Part shown: positions 31,506-42,776 of the stretch, in pieces
How positions within the stretch are numbered: the first letter of the stretch is position 1
Layout: every line of letters begins with the position of its first letter
Assembly (NCBI GenBank): GCA_029953675.1
Contig: JAMWBK010000006.1
Location: 744,001-808,000, forward strand
DNA length: 64,000 nucleotides
Reading direction: 5' to 3'
Source of the DNA: Rhodosorus marinus
Taxonomy: Eukaryota > Rhodophyta > Stylonematophyceae > Stylonematales > Stylonemataceae
Made by a program: the position numbers and the translations under genes
Notes under the pieces: model-generated
The model's input: only the letters and a program-made list of their open reading frames with translations
Told to the model about the DNA's origin: nothing
Databases searched by the model: none

Positions 31506-32339
31506 AAAAAATTATCTATAGTACTCCTATAGACCGCCTCTTCTTGGCTCCTCGCATGTTAGTCTGGTTCCGGTGCTTGCGTGCATGAAGGAAGTCTTCT
31601 TGTACCAGCGCAAAGGGCCGCTGAAGCTGCTTGAGGAGCTCAGGGTTTGTTATCTGGGGCTGCAGTGCTGCTCCTCTTTATGGAGATCCGCCCCTCCCGC
31701 CTACCTTTAGTTCGGGTCGTCTTGTTTCTCAGAGTATGCTGCCTCGACTAAGGTTTGATTTTCATCAATACGCGAGGAATGATTAACTTTTTCGGTGGGA
31801 TCACAAAGGCGGTTTTTGCTTGTTCATGTGACGTCTCAGCCTTCCAGCAATATCCGGCTTACCCAAATGATGCTCGGGCCGTGCCAGAAGCTCTGAAGGT
31901 GCAACACTTATTCGAGATTCGGCTGTAGTGCACGTCCCTATGGAATCCATGATTATTTCGAGGTTAGTTTTTGCAAGTAAACGCAAGGAGGAAAAAGGAA
32001 CCAGAGTTAGAAACGGAAAGCTAGGTTTGGGATATATTACCTAATTATGGAGTAATTAGGAGGGAAGGAAAACCTCGAATTCAGGAATAAATGAGTCAAC
32101 AGGTGTCCATCCAGATTGACACCTGGGCCGTGTCAGGCCGGTCTCATCGCATGGTTGCGATTGAGGACGACGAACCCGAACCTTAATAGCCCAAGAGCCT
32201 GATAACCTGACCCTGATAATCATAACCCGATAACCGGAGCCCGCAGTACTAACATGGCCAGTTTCCGATCCAGGCACCCCACCCGAAGGCCTACGACGGG
32301 AGCGTGACGGCCTCTAATCCATATGGCTCCGCAGCCTGA
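31506..32339. other. No recognised gene; small inverted repeats
   Basis: CCTAATTA-TGGAG-TAATTAGG at 32039-32059 and CAGGTGTC...GACACCTG at 32099-32124. It may include the decayed 5' end of the Ty3 element that follows. Confidence 0.4.
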
Positions 32340-34925
32340 AGAATTTCTTCAAGCTGGCAGGCTTTGGCGAAGACGACGACGACTGTAAAATTCTCTTAGC
32401 AGAAGGATACCTTACGGGCGATGCCTCATACTGGTATTCCTTGTCGGAGGATAAACGACCATATGTATTCGATGAATTTGATACAGCTCTACACGCCAGT
32501 TTTATCCTGCAGACGCGAAGATCCGGGCTAAACCACAGTTAGCGAGAGCACAACAGCGGGCATCGGTCGCAGCTTACGCCTCATAGTTCAATAAGTGCCT
32601 GATACAGGTTGAAACCATCTCCGATTCTGAGAACTTTGATCACTTTGTTGATGGTCTAAAACGCGAGATCCGCAAATATATCTACATCCAGGAAACCGAG
32701 GCCTTGAGGAAGCTCAGGCTTTGGCCTTGAAAATTGAAGGTGCAGGTCTGGCGAGTGTCCGCCAGCCAGGGAACCACAAGAATTCTCCCACGACCTCTGC
32801 GCGTGCACCACCGGATCTGCCATTCAAGGGACAGACCAGGAGTGGAAGGAGCTACACCACGCCACAGACCCAGGAGACAAAAAATTTATGCCAACATCCG
32901 GTGCAATTTCTGCCACAAGTTGGGTCACACACACGCGGATCTGCTGGAACAACCCGGAGAAGGATCTTCGAGTGGCCAAACCTGGGCCCCCTCGATTGCA
33001 GGCGATGATTTTAAACCCGGAGCAGTAGAGAGCCCAGCCGACACTACTGCGAAACCAGGCGGTGGCAAACGCTACTGATTAATCATGATATGACGGTGAC
33101 CGCGTACATCAACGACCCTATCAAGCTACTGATTCATACGCGAAGCACTCACTCCGTCATTCGGTACGACCCCGACGCAACACACATTCCAGTTCTGAAG
33201 ACGAGACCCATCAGCCGGATCACTGCGGATCCTGCAAATGAGTTAGAGATTGTGGGCACCACCGACGACAGCTGAACTCTGGACCAGCTTCTTGAAGAAG
33301 TGTTCAAGAAACTGAGTGCACAACGGGACGACCGTCGCGTAGTAGAGTTGTGGAAGGTTTACGTTTCGACAGTTCACCAATGGGAGACTGAGTAAAAAAC
33401 CCTGAAACCTTTATTGAACCTGAAATCCTCAAAATCCTGAAATCCCGGAAGAACCTGAGTAATTTGTTACAAACAACCTGAAAAATACACCGAATAAGTT
33501 GAAACCTGGCGTTATCCGTAACTTGGAGGAACCCGCAACCAAAGATAGAGAGAAATTTACAGAAAAACAACTGGGAGAGGCCAAGGATCTGGAGAAGTTC
33601 ATCACGGCGAAATACACTGATGTTTTCGTGGAAGATATCAAGAGCCCACCCCCCTCGCGAAATGTCATCTTGAGAATCGATCTGAAACCGGGGAAAGAGC
33701 CAACATCGCAACGACTACACTGAATGAGTCTCAGGGACCAGATGGAGCTGAAAATTCAGCTCAATGATCTTTTGAGCAGAAACCTCGTTCGGCCCAGCTC
33801 GTCACCATTCGCTTCGCCCTTCCTGTTGGTGGACAAAAAGGATGGTGGGAAAGGATTATGTATTGACTATCGACGGTTGAACCAACACACTATCCTCAAC
33901 AAGACGAGCCTGCTTCGAATTGACGATTGCCTTGATTCCCTTAAATGTAATCCAGCTGAGGAGTGGTTACAGGCAACTACGGGTTGAAGAAGGCGACATA
34001 CAGAAGACGGCATTCACAATGATGATCCATTTATTCAGAGCCTAACTATGCTGTTTGCTATTCACAATACCGTTTGGCTTGTATGAATGGCTCATCATGC
34101 CTTTTGGCCTTACAAATGCGCCGGCTGTCTTCACCCGATTATTGAACCGCACGTTCTTCAACGAGTTAGGTATTTTCGTCACCATCTTCTTTGACGACAT
34201 CATCATCAACTCTTCAAGCTCGGACGACCACAAGAAACACCTGGAAGTAGTCTTTTTCGAAATTGAAATTGAGGGACGAGCTGTGCACGAAACGATCAAA
34301 GAGCGTTTTTGTCGTTCCAGAGGCCAAATATCTAGGTCATCTAGTTGGAAGCGGAAAACGGAGGCCGGATCCCAGTAAAATAGCCGCATTAGACAACTGG
34401 CGAAAAAACCCCGCAGAACGTGCATGACGGAAGATCCTTCCTGGCCTTCACGAGATATCTACGCCGCTATGTGGCGTCTCTGACGGATACAACCAAGGAC
34501 GTAAAATTTCGGCGGGGGGCCTGAGCAGCAGGAAGCTTATGACACTTTGCGGAAAAATTAACGGAGCAGCCAGTCCTTCGCAACCCAGACTTCACTCAAG
34601 TATTCACCGATGCAGCGGAGAATATGGCAGATCCTCTCAGCCGAGGAGCTATCAACCAATTGGCGATCTCTGGAATAATACCCTATCAGGATTGGCATGG
34701 AGCGTACTTGTAGGACCCTGACTTTGCCGGAGTATTTCCGGAGGCAGCGAATTATAGGTTACAAGGCTTCCACAGGAAGCGAGACATCTTATACAGACAT
34801 CATCGCATCTACGTTCCGTGGAAATTTGTACCTGACCTGCTGCGGAAGTATCATGAAGAACCTACCGGGGGTCATTTCGGAATCCAAAAAAACTGTCAAC
34901 ATGGTGAAAAGGCGTAGGAGATGAT
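32340..34925 (+). mobile_element. Decayed Ty3/gypsy LTR retrotransposon
   Basis: Recognisable pieces in order, spread over all frames with many stops. Gag (32340-32730: GDASYWYSLSED, NFDHFVDGLKREIRKY). Zinc knuckle CNFCHKLGHTHADL with the last Cys lost. Protease (33090-33270) with the catalytic D-T-G changed to H-T-R in IHTRSTHSVI. RT (33724-34330): [46 protein letters not shown] and FFDDIIINS, so the Asp pair is kept. Integrase HHCC start near 34790: YRHHRIYVPW and GGHFGIQK. RNase H and the integrase core are nearly gone, and no LTR pair was identified. Confidence 0.82.
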
Positions 34926-35099
34926 GTGCAATCACTCTTAAGAAACCTGTGAGCTCTGCCAGCGACAGAAACCCCTCAGAGCAGCCTAAGGGCTTCTACA
35001 ACCTACGCGGATCAAAGCTGCAGGAGATTTCAATAGACTTCATTATCAGCCTTCCAACGCAGAATCTGGACACGACTCAGTCTTGGTAATCGTGATGTT

Positions 35100-35720
35100 C
35101 TGCGAGACGGAAAGGGGAGTCACAAATGTGTGACTACTAAATCATCAGTAAACACTAGCTAGTTAAACTACTGGCGCTCTAGTAAAGTCCAGTCCAGTCT
35201 CATAACTACGCGGTGCAACTCGAGAGTTGAAAACTATCCACAGCGTGCGGAACATCGCCGCGAGAGTTTTCTTCGCGGAAGTGGTGTCCGAGCCTAGATG
35301 CCTGGTGAGGCGGCGAAGGTCTGCAATTGTACATGGTGCAAGTCGTCCGTATGCTTCGACTCTGGCGCTGTAATGCTGCCCTAGTTTTGGAGGCGCGCTC
35401 CCTACGCCCGTCCTAGAGTACCTTATTCCGGACCCTAGCCTCCGACTAAAATGACGGTGGTGACGGTAGGTACAGTACAGGTCCAAGCAATCGAGGCGCA
35501 GCGAGCGAGGCAGAGTTGTCTCTCACCGGATGCAACTCCAAGGAACAGGGACTAGGATCCCTACGTAAGGACCCACACTGATGATGGTCGGCACAAAGCA
35601 AAGTCCATTACCAAGTCCAAGGCAACAGAGACGCAGCGAGCGAGGTAGAGTTATCCCTCACAAGGCAGCAACTCCAAGCAACAGGGGCTGGGAGCAGGAG
35701 GCTAGGGTAGGAGCTACCCG
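35100..35720. repeat. Second copy of the 24.4-kb dispersed repeat
   Basis: Aligns with 24410-24860 (see that entry). The CAACTCCAAG-AACAGGG block appears twice in tandem here (35525 and 35670), once followed by GGAGGCTAGGGTAGGAGC, matching the reverse copy at 14905. Confidence 0.65.
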
Positions 35721-36664
35721 TGACCGAGCGAGAGAATTACAAGTATTTGACCATGCGAATTATCGAGCTGGGCGTGTGGCTTTTAGTTTCCTCTTGAGTC
35801 AATACTTGCGGGCTTGACAATCGCCCCCCCAAAACACCATATCAAAAGCCTATTGTGTACAGTTAAATATCGTACATGTTTCTCTATATTTTATCACAAA
35901 AGGATCTCATAAGGCACTATTTACATGTTCGTCTAGAGGACGATAAAAAAACTCGGGACGCGTGGGTAGTGGTAATTGGATATATCTTCCTATCTCAAGT
36001 CATCCTAAATACCGGAATACGAATTTACCCCTGGCGTATTCGTGTCGAAATAAACATGTGTAAATATTATAATTATTTGGACGGAAGTGGTTCTTTCCAT
36101 CGCACGGATCAACTGGGTAGGCATTAACGCTCGCAGATACTTGTTTCATTTGACATGGAATTCCGCTGGCATAGTTTCATAATGAAGTTCTGGCTGAGTT
36201 TAGTCCTTCGCACTAGCTGTGGGAGGCGTGCAGACGGAAGCAGCTTTTTGGGCGCCCAAGGGTTTCTCAATGATTTCGCTGAATTTTGGCCCCCTATATT
36301 CCTGGTCTGGTCTTGTTTGAAGAGGAGTATGTGGCACATTCTGGGCCTGAAATGCAAAAGGCTGGCAAGTTCTCATGAGGTGTTTTCCGTGCATTGCGTC
36401 AGTTTTCCACGGGCTGGGAAAGGCCATAGTCCGCCCAAGCCGGGCCGCTGCGGAAATATTTCGTATGAACTATTGGAATGGCTTGCCATGGTGCCTGCCA
36501 CAGCTCAAGGATATGGATCCTTAGCAGTATCTAAGGGGATTCGTCGTGTCGTGACCTCCTTCCTGGGGACAACTCTCAGCTTCTCTACATGCTCGAATTC
36601 TTTTGGACCTCGTTTATACTAGCTTTTCCTAGTTGTTCGAATGCCCAGACAACAGTTCCCTCGT
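35721..36664. other. No recognised gene at the boundary of the transposon block
   Basis: 35820-36100 is AT-rich with no match. A plus-strand open frame of about 155 codons at 36155-36622 has no domain and is not supported. The MA3 domains expected downstream of the PDCD4-like exon were looked for on the minus strand and not seen. Confidence 0.4.
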
Positions 36665-36985
36665 TCAAGTCGAACCCTCTGTTCCAACACTGCCGCTGAC
36701 TAGAACAAAGTCGTCGCCATCGTCATAATTAATATCATATTCATCAAAAGCGGCTGGGCCGTCTTCTATCATTACACTACCCCATGTTCCTTTCCCTCCA
36801 GCGCCGTTCTTCTTGGGGAGTCCCCTAGTTCCGGTCCCTAATCAGCCGAGAAAAACACATATCATGTTAACAGCTGCGCAATCGCAGAATTCTAAGACGA
36901 GGCACTTACTACTGTGACGATCGTATGCCTTCTTTGCTGGTGACTTCGGTGCTGGACTCCTCGCTCCTTTTGGATCTGGTCTCAT
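36665..36985 (-). CDS. Orphan PDCD4/MRF-type linker protein, 82 aa
   Basis: Two exons, 36910-36985 and 36665-36837, joined by a GT-AG intron in frame; ATG at 36985. The product contains KKAYDRHSRTGTRGLPKK followed by GAGGKGTWG and DEYDINYDDGDD, which matches the segment just before the first MA3 domain of PDCD4 (translation inhibitor binding eIF4A) and of plant MRF/ECIP1 proteins. The frame then stops at 36665, where MA3 should begin, and no MA3 domain follows. It may be a truncated gene at the edge of the repeat block, or have a further donor and a distant exon. Confidence 0.65.
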
Positions 36986-38983
36986 CCTTTAACAGACAAT
37001 GTTCCACAAACACTAAAACGCTCAAACACCCTAACACGACACAATTTCCCAAAGAACTTCTTAAACTCAACAATCTTAGCTTTTCCTCACTCCTCGCAAT
37101 TCGCCCATCGCCCGAGAGCTCTGACTGCCGAGACTCAATGATATTTATACGCACCGCACCAGCACTGCCAACTGGACTCACCCAGTCCAGCAAAAGCAAA
37201 TCTCATACGCCTAGCAAGAAAAGAGCAACAGACCCTACCCCTGCAGGACAGTATGAATTTCTGAGCCTGAAACTGATGGAGCCACCCCCCCCCCCCAAAC
37301 GCGGCACGGAATATGATCAAAAATATTTATAAATTGAAGTATGTGCGATTCTAACCCTAAGGATAAAATCTAGACGTTTAACTTCCTAGAGATGTATGAA
37401 AGCTAAACTCAAAGGGGGGTACAAGCGAGTTCGCTTCCAACGCCTTGACCCCTTTTTAGATCTGTCGTTTCTTAGATTCCACTTTAAATCAATTGCAAAC
37501 TAGGTTTTTCAAGGATATGGTCAAAACCCCAAAATGACTGGAATGAAATTGCTTGAATACAGCTCCATTGCATGAGAAATGGAACTGAAGGATCTAGAAT
37601 TGAAAGACAAGCCATTCAGATTTCGGACTGGGTTTTTGGGACCTGTAAAAACTAATATTTTTCAATTGAATCCTTCATGCCATCAGCTAAATCAGATAAA
37701 ATTCCATTCAGGAAATTTAGATTTGCTGAAGATAGTATTAAAAATAGTAGAAATTAGACCCTAGTAAAACAAATAGAATTGCCCCCTTGGATACATTGAA
37801 ATTTTTATAAAAATATGAGCTATCAGCAAACGGGTGGATAAAATGATCGATGAAATCCAATAGTACCAATCATAGTTTGACGCGTGGTCTGCTTTTACTA
37901 TATGATTGGAGTATCAGAAAAATTACATTTTATTCGGGGAAACTATTTTGTATTATAGCGACCATGCTCAAGAAACCATGCGGGTATTTTTTGGTCTTCT
38001 GGCTGAACAATCGAGAACTCGGGACGGCCAGAGACCTGTTGGCAAGGTGGATGTGCATTCGAAACACTCTGTGATGTGCAAACGATTATCTAGTTTCGGA
38101 ACAAAGTCCCATCGCCCGCAGTCTGGGATTCGCAGAAGGCTAAATCATTAGGATCCCCATCCCCCTTCCCCCCATCGATGGAATCCTACTATCACACCCA
38201 CTATGTACACACATCTGTTCAGACCGTTGGTAAACCGATCGGGAGCTAAAGACTACCGCTATTGTGGCTATTCAGAGAGACAGACTATGATTGCATATCG
38301 GATGGATCGAACCGATCGTGATCAGCTTGGGTCTCTGCTCCTCTACCTCAGCCCAGTCCGCAGCTCTCAGCTCATCATTCGTTTCTATTCTTCTCAGGGT
38401 TGAGTGAAACGGAACAAAGTTTTCTTCACGCGATTCACGCAACTGGCGACCTGTCGGCCTTGAAATGAAAGGAGCAGTCGGCATCGATCAAACGCGGGAA
38501 CGGCACGCCTCTGTTCGAGACCCCGAACTTCCTATCACATTGTGACGGATTTGTTTTACAAGAAAGAAAGATCGGTTCCTCTCTAGTCAATTTTAAGTTC
38601 CGTGCGACAAAGGCCTCCTCCAGAAGGGATGAAAAGATTCGTATCTAAAACGAGCAAACGCGTTTTTCTGCCTGGAGCTCTAGGTGAATGAGACAGGATA
38701 TCCTTCTGGAAGAACAATAGATAGACCCAAGACTGAGATAGCATCCAGACGACCAGGCTGCATTCGGACCGGGCGACTAGGAACCGGACGTGGGTCCCCA
38801 CTAATCAGTGGTTCGGTCAAGCCTCACGCGATCGTCACCACCACCACGGGAGGCCAAGACAATTAGCGAAGGTTCAAAGGTTCACGACCAATGGGCCAGC
38901 TTGAGATTCTACGATGCTCTCTTTACTATCCAGGACCGCGGAGTAACTGCTACGCTCGGTTGTTAGTAGTAAGTCCCTTTGAA
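36986..38983. other. Intergenic, no recognised gene
   Basis: Upstream region of the PDCD4-like gene and downstream region of the DEG-like gene. 37330-37960 is AT-rich without coding signal. 38160-38860 has several short open frames with no domain match. C-run at 37288. Confidence 0.45.
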
Positions 38984-41077
38984 TTAGGTTTCTGGTAAGT
39001 TAGTTGCGTTTGGTATTCGGTATTGCCCAAGCACCCTACGTTCGGATTTATCAGCTGCTTCCTTTGAAAACACCACAACAAGATCGTCCTGCATAAGAAA
39101 TCTGACGTACGTGCCTTCTGCTGGAACAGGCAACCACCACAAACGCCGTGTCAGAAGCATCGCTAGATTTTGGTTTCCAGGCATTTGCGGGGATACAATA
39201 CCTGTCTTCTGTATCAAATGGTACAAGTGCATTATTCCAGTAACTTTCACATTGTTCACCTTCTCTACTACGCGATGCTCGAGGTTGTCGTACCCCAGGT
39301 TCACCTTGTCCCTAAGTACTGCCGAGCAAACCACGATTTCCGCTTTGCGAAGCCTGAAAGCCTGTAGGATAGCCATCCAAATATCGTTCCGCTCAATCTA
39401 AGTAGTTCCCACAGTTGCAAACTGTCCTCTTTGCCCAAGACTTACCGCTTGTCGCTCGGCCCTTAGCAGATTTTCCGGCCACTTCTCATCCCACTGACGC
39501 AGATACGGGTAGGTTAAGATGGTAAACACGAGGCCTCCGTAAATAACGTACGGCGGCGAACGATCAACAGTAGCGAGGAGCGGCAAAGTTCTCTCTGAAC
39601 GACTGCACAATCAAACTATAGCGTCAATTTTTCTTGATCTACAAACCCGGTAGTCACGCATTGCGTACCTAGTAGTTACCGACACCTCCATCTCCCCACC
39701 ATCTCGCAGTATCCGGAGAGGTAGCTCGTACTCAGGAGGTCGAAGGGCAGCAAGATAGTCAAAGTAGACTCGTTCACCTTCATCTCGGAGGGAAATCGTT
39801 CCATCATTTGCAATCCTAACACCATCCACCTCGAGCAGGACATCACCACACTAAGATGGATATGTATCAGTTGCGTGGCAGTCGCTATTCATGTCTTCAA
39901 CAGACCGAAGGGCAGAACTTACCGCAATCCGCCGCATTGCCGCGCATTCGTACCTAAAACCAGTTATCAAGATACCCGTCTCAAGAGAGTTCATTCCCAT
40001 CGACCTCCGGAGAGATTCATTTTCCATCTTCTGATGGGTGATCGGCAGCGTGTAAAGCCCTGATTTGGACGTTCAGGACGCTTCAGCGACTCACGTGCGG
40101 GAACTGTTGTTATGAAAGCTCATACCTTTGTACTTCCCATGGGCCTCATAGTCCTCAAGAAACTTCTGTATTATCACTCCTGGGACTGCGTGTGCTAAGA
40201 ATTCATCCTCAGCACTACGTTGATGTATCATTCCCACAACTTGTGCTCCACGAACTACAGGCGCACCGGAGACTCCAGGCAGAAATCGAGGTCCAGCTAT
40301 TTCTAGAGTCAGTACTGACGATCCTCCGTGCAAGTATTCTCGAACATCAATGGCGTTCACAACAGCCTTGCTAACGTATCCTCCGCTCTCAATTCCTCCC
40401 GGGGCTGCTCTTACCACATTAATCTCTTCACTTGGTCTCGGAATCTTCTTCGACACCTGTAAACCTAGGCCTGTCGTCCCAAAAGAACCACCATTAGCTC
40501 TGCCCTGAGAGGATTGTCTGGGCGAGTTGTAGAACTTAGGCTTGCTGAGGGAACCCTACGAATGCTGACGTGCTGCCAGAAGTTTTCATCATCAACGGAA
40601 ATCAGCGCCAGGTCACATTCTTCTGCTACTGTGACGACTCGGGCCGGAAACATTCTTCGGGAATTGTGTTTCGACTGCGCAGGTAGCTCAACTGAGATCG
40701 TCGCACTGTGCGATAGGACATGTGCTGTGGTAAGTATCTCCTTCGCACCCACTAAAAAGCCTGTATTACGATCATGGCCGGTAAGAATGGCGGAGGGGTT
40801 CAGCGTCCTGTGGAATAGGAATGAGCAGCTTAGCAGAACACAGTAGGTTTTTTCACCAACCTGTACCAGTCTTTTCCTCCACCGGCTGGGTCAACCACGG
40901 AAGAGAGAGGTTCGGTGAGCATGACGCGCTGTGTACTTTGACCACCGTGGGGAGAACTCGATCAATCAGCTCTCGATCATCGTCGAGGCTGGTCTGCACG
41001 CGCGTCAACCGACAGCTCTGCAACTTCCTCAGAGCCGGAGACCCAGCCACAACATGCTGTACGCAGAACAGAAGCAT
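38984..41077 (-). CDS. DEG-type (HtrA-family) serine protease with PDZ domains
   Basis: Multi-exon gene; ATG 41077, stop 38984. N-terminal NLSLPWLTQPV matches the segment just before the protease domain in plant DEG2/DEG9 proteins. Triad: His in TTAHVLSHS, Asp in ECDLALISVDD, Ser in PGVSGAPV (normally GNSGGP). HAVPGVIIQKFLEDYEAHGKYKG is the conserved end of the trypsin fold. The first PDZ contains DGVRIANDGTI and RVYFDYLAAL; YGGLVFTILTYPYLRQW and the C-terminal LGYDNLEHRVVEKVNNVKV match the second PDZ and C-terminal block. It likely degrades damaged proteins. No clear transit peptide, though a hydrophobic start is possible, so plastid, nuclear or nucleolar location is open. Confidence 0.88.
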
Positions 41078-42776
41078 CCTTTCTCCGTGTCGTATTCTGT
41101 GACTCAGTCAGAATCGAACAAAATCCCCCTACCGCAAGCCCCAAACCCTCATACCTGGTGAGAAAACAAGCCGTTCTAAACTTGCGCACACACAGAAAAT
41201 GACCTCAAAAAGCCAAGTCACTAACTCCAACTACCAATGACTAGAACCATATCCCTTCTACAAAAACCTAATATCCCTGACATAGACCTACCCCTACCTC
41301 TCTTTCCATCTCCTTCTCTCTGGAATGGTTCCAATACCAATACCAATCCATCCTTTGTCCATGCGATATCACTGAGCTCCCCGCCATCCCCCACGGTGAA
41401 AATCAATATACTTTAAACAATATGTTGTACAGTGTTTTTGAATAGAAACCTTCCTATTGTAAATTCCACACGTATGTTTTCAGTGTACGTTTAGAGGCAA
41501 TAAATATTGGTCGGGTAGTTACTTTTCTTTTGTTCAGAGAATATCTCGAGGAAAACTGATAACTGACGAGGTTAGTACGTTTTGTACTATTTGTACGATA
41601 GGTGTTGGTGACGAGCGGGTTTTTGTGTATGAAGCTTGGCCAGTTAGCTGAGGATTTTGAGTGAGCTGCTAGAAGTATTCATCGGGATTTTGACCTGCTT
41701 CCGCTCCCTTCTTGCCCAGACCAATGAAGCGCTGACGTACAAATGGACAGCCCATGTTCACTGGACCGCACCATGTGCCGATGTATTGGTCGCTTTGCAT
41801 GCAGGTGCGCGGATCAGAAATAGTTCGTCTCCCCACCCACCCCTCCAACTCTCCCAAAGAGTTCTGATACTATTCAAAGGGCCTAGGTAAGATAGACTCG
41901 CTAATCACATACAGCGTTTAACTATTGCTATTGCTCAGCCACGAGAGGCAATCATGAACTGCGAACATTGAAGAAGCGCATCTGCACTAAACATAACGTT
42001 CAGATCGCATCGAGAAACTCACTATCGCGACGACTCAGCTCCAGACTGCTCAACCCACGCATCTATTCTACACCGAGCACACACAACGCTTCAACTCACC
42101 CTGAAAGAATACCGAGCTTCAGCAATACGCCGAAGTCTTACTATTTATACCGTAACAGTACAAAATACGAATATAAGCCTCTACCAAATAAACAGTTTAG
42201 ATATGAATTCAAGCGCAATTATATCCACTTCACCATAACTAACGATATAATAAATGATGTTTTAAGTATAATTATACTGTAACAGTATTCAAATTTTCGA
42301 TTACACATCGCTCCAAAAAACGAAGAACAAGTAATTGTTCGGAGCTACTCTAAAATATTGTTATCTGCAAAAAAAACTTTCACGGGCCAAGACCGACGAG
42401 GTTTTCATGGGAGGGCCATTAAGGGTGCACGAATCGAGGAACATTAGCCTTAAGAGGTTCTCGTAAAATAGATTGACATAAAATATTTGTTTTTCTATAT
42501 CCCCCGCCTCGAGGGGGTTTTGGACGTGAAACGCTTTCTTAAGCAAATTTTTTGTTTTGTTTTTTGGCTGGTTTTTGTTGGATGTTGGTTCTATTTGATG
42601 TTGAATAGAACTTTGAAGGGTTTGGGAAGGTGGGAGAGGGGTGGGGATGATCTCGACGCGTGCGTGTGTATGTATGTGTGTGAGTGTGTTTTTGTGAAAG
42701 TGAGGTTTCTCTGTACGGTTAGTATTATCCATAGATTGAACTGTTTTGAGTAGGTTTTTTTAGTTTTTAGAGAGTG
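41078..42776. other. Shared upstream region of the DEG-like and GTPase genes
   Basis: The two genes diverge from here. No gene recognised. 42100-42360 is AT-rich; 42600-42720 is GT-rich on the plus strand (TGTGTGTATGTATGTGTGTGAGTGTG-like) just before the GTPase start, possibly its promoter or 5' UTR. Confidence 0.45.

Noticed and set aside
36155-36622. 155-codon plus-strand open frame
   Set aside because: No domain, no repeat of the pattern elsewhere, and no supporting splice or context evidence.
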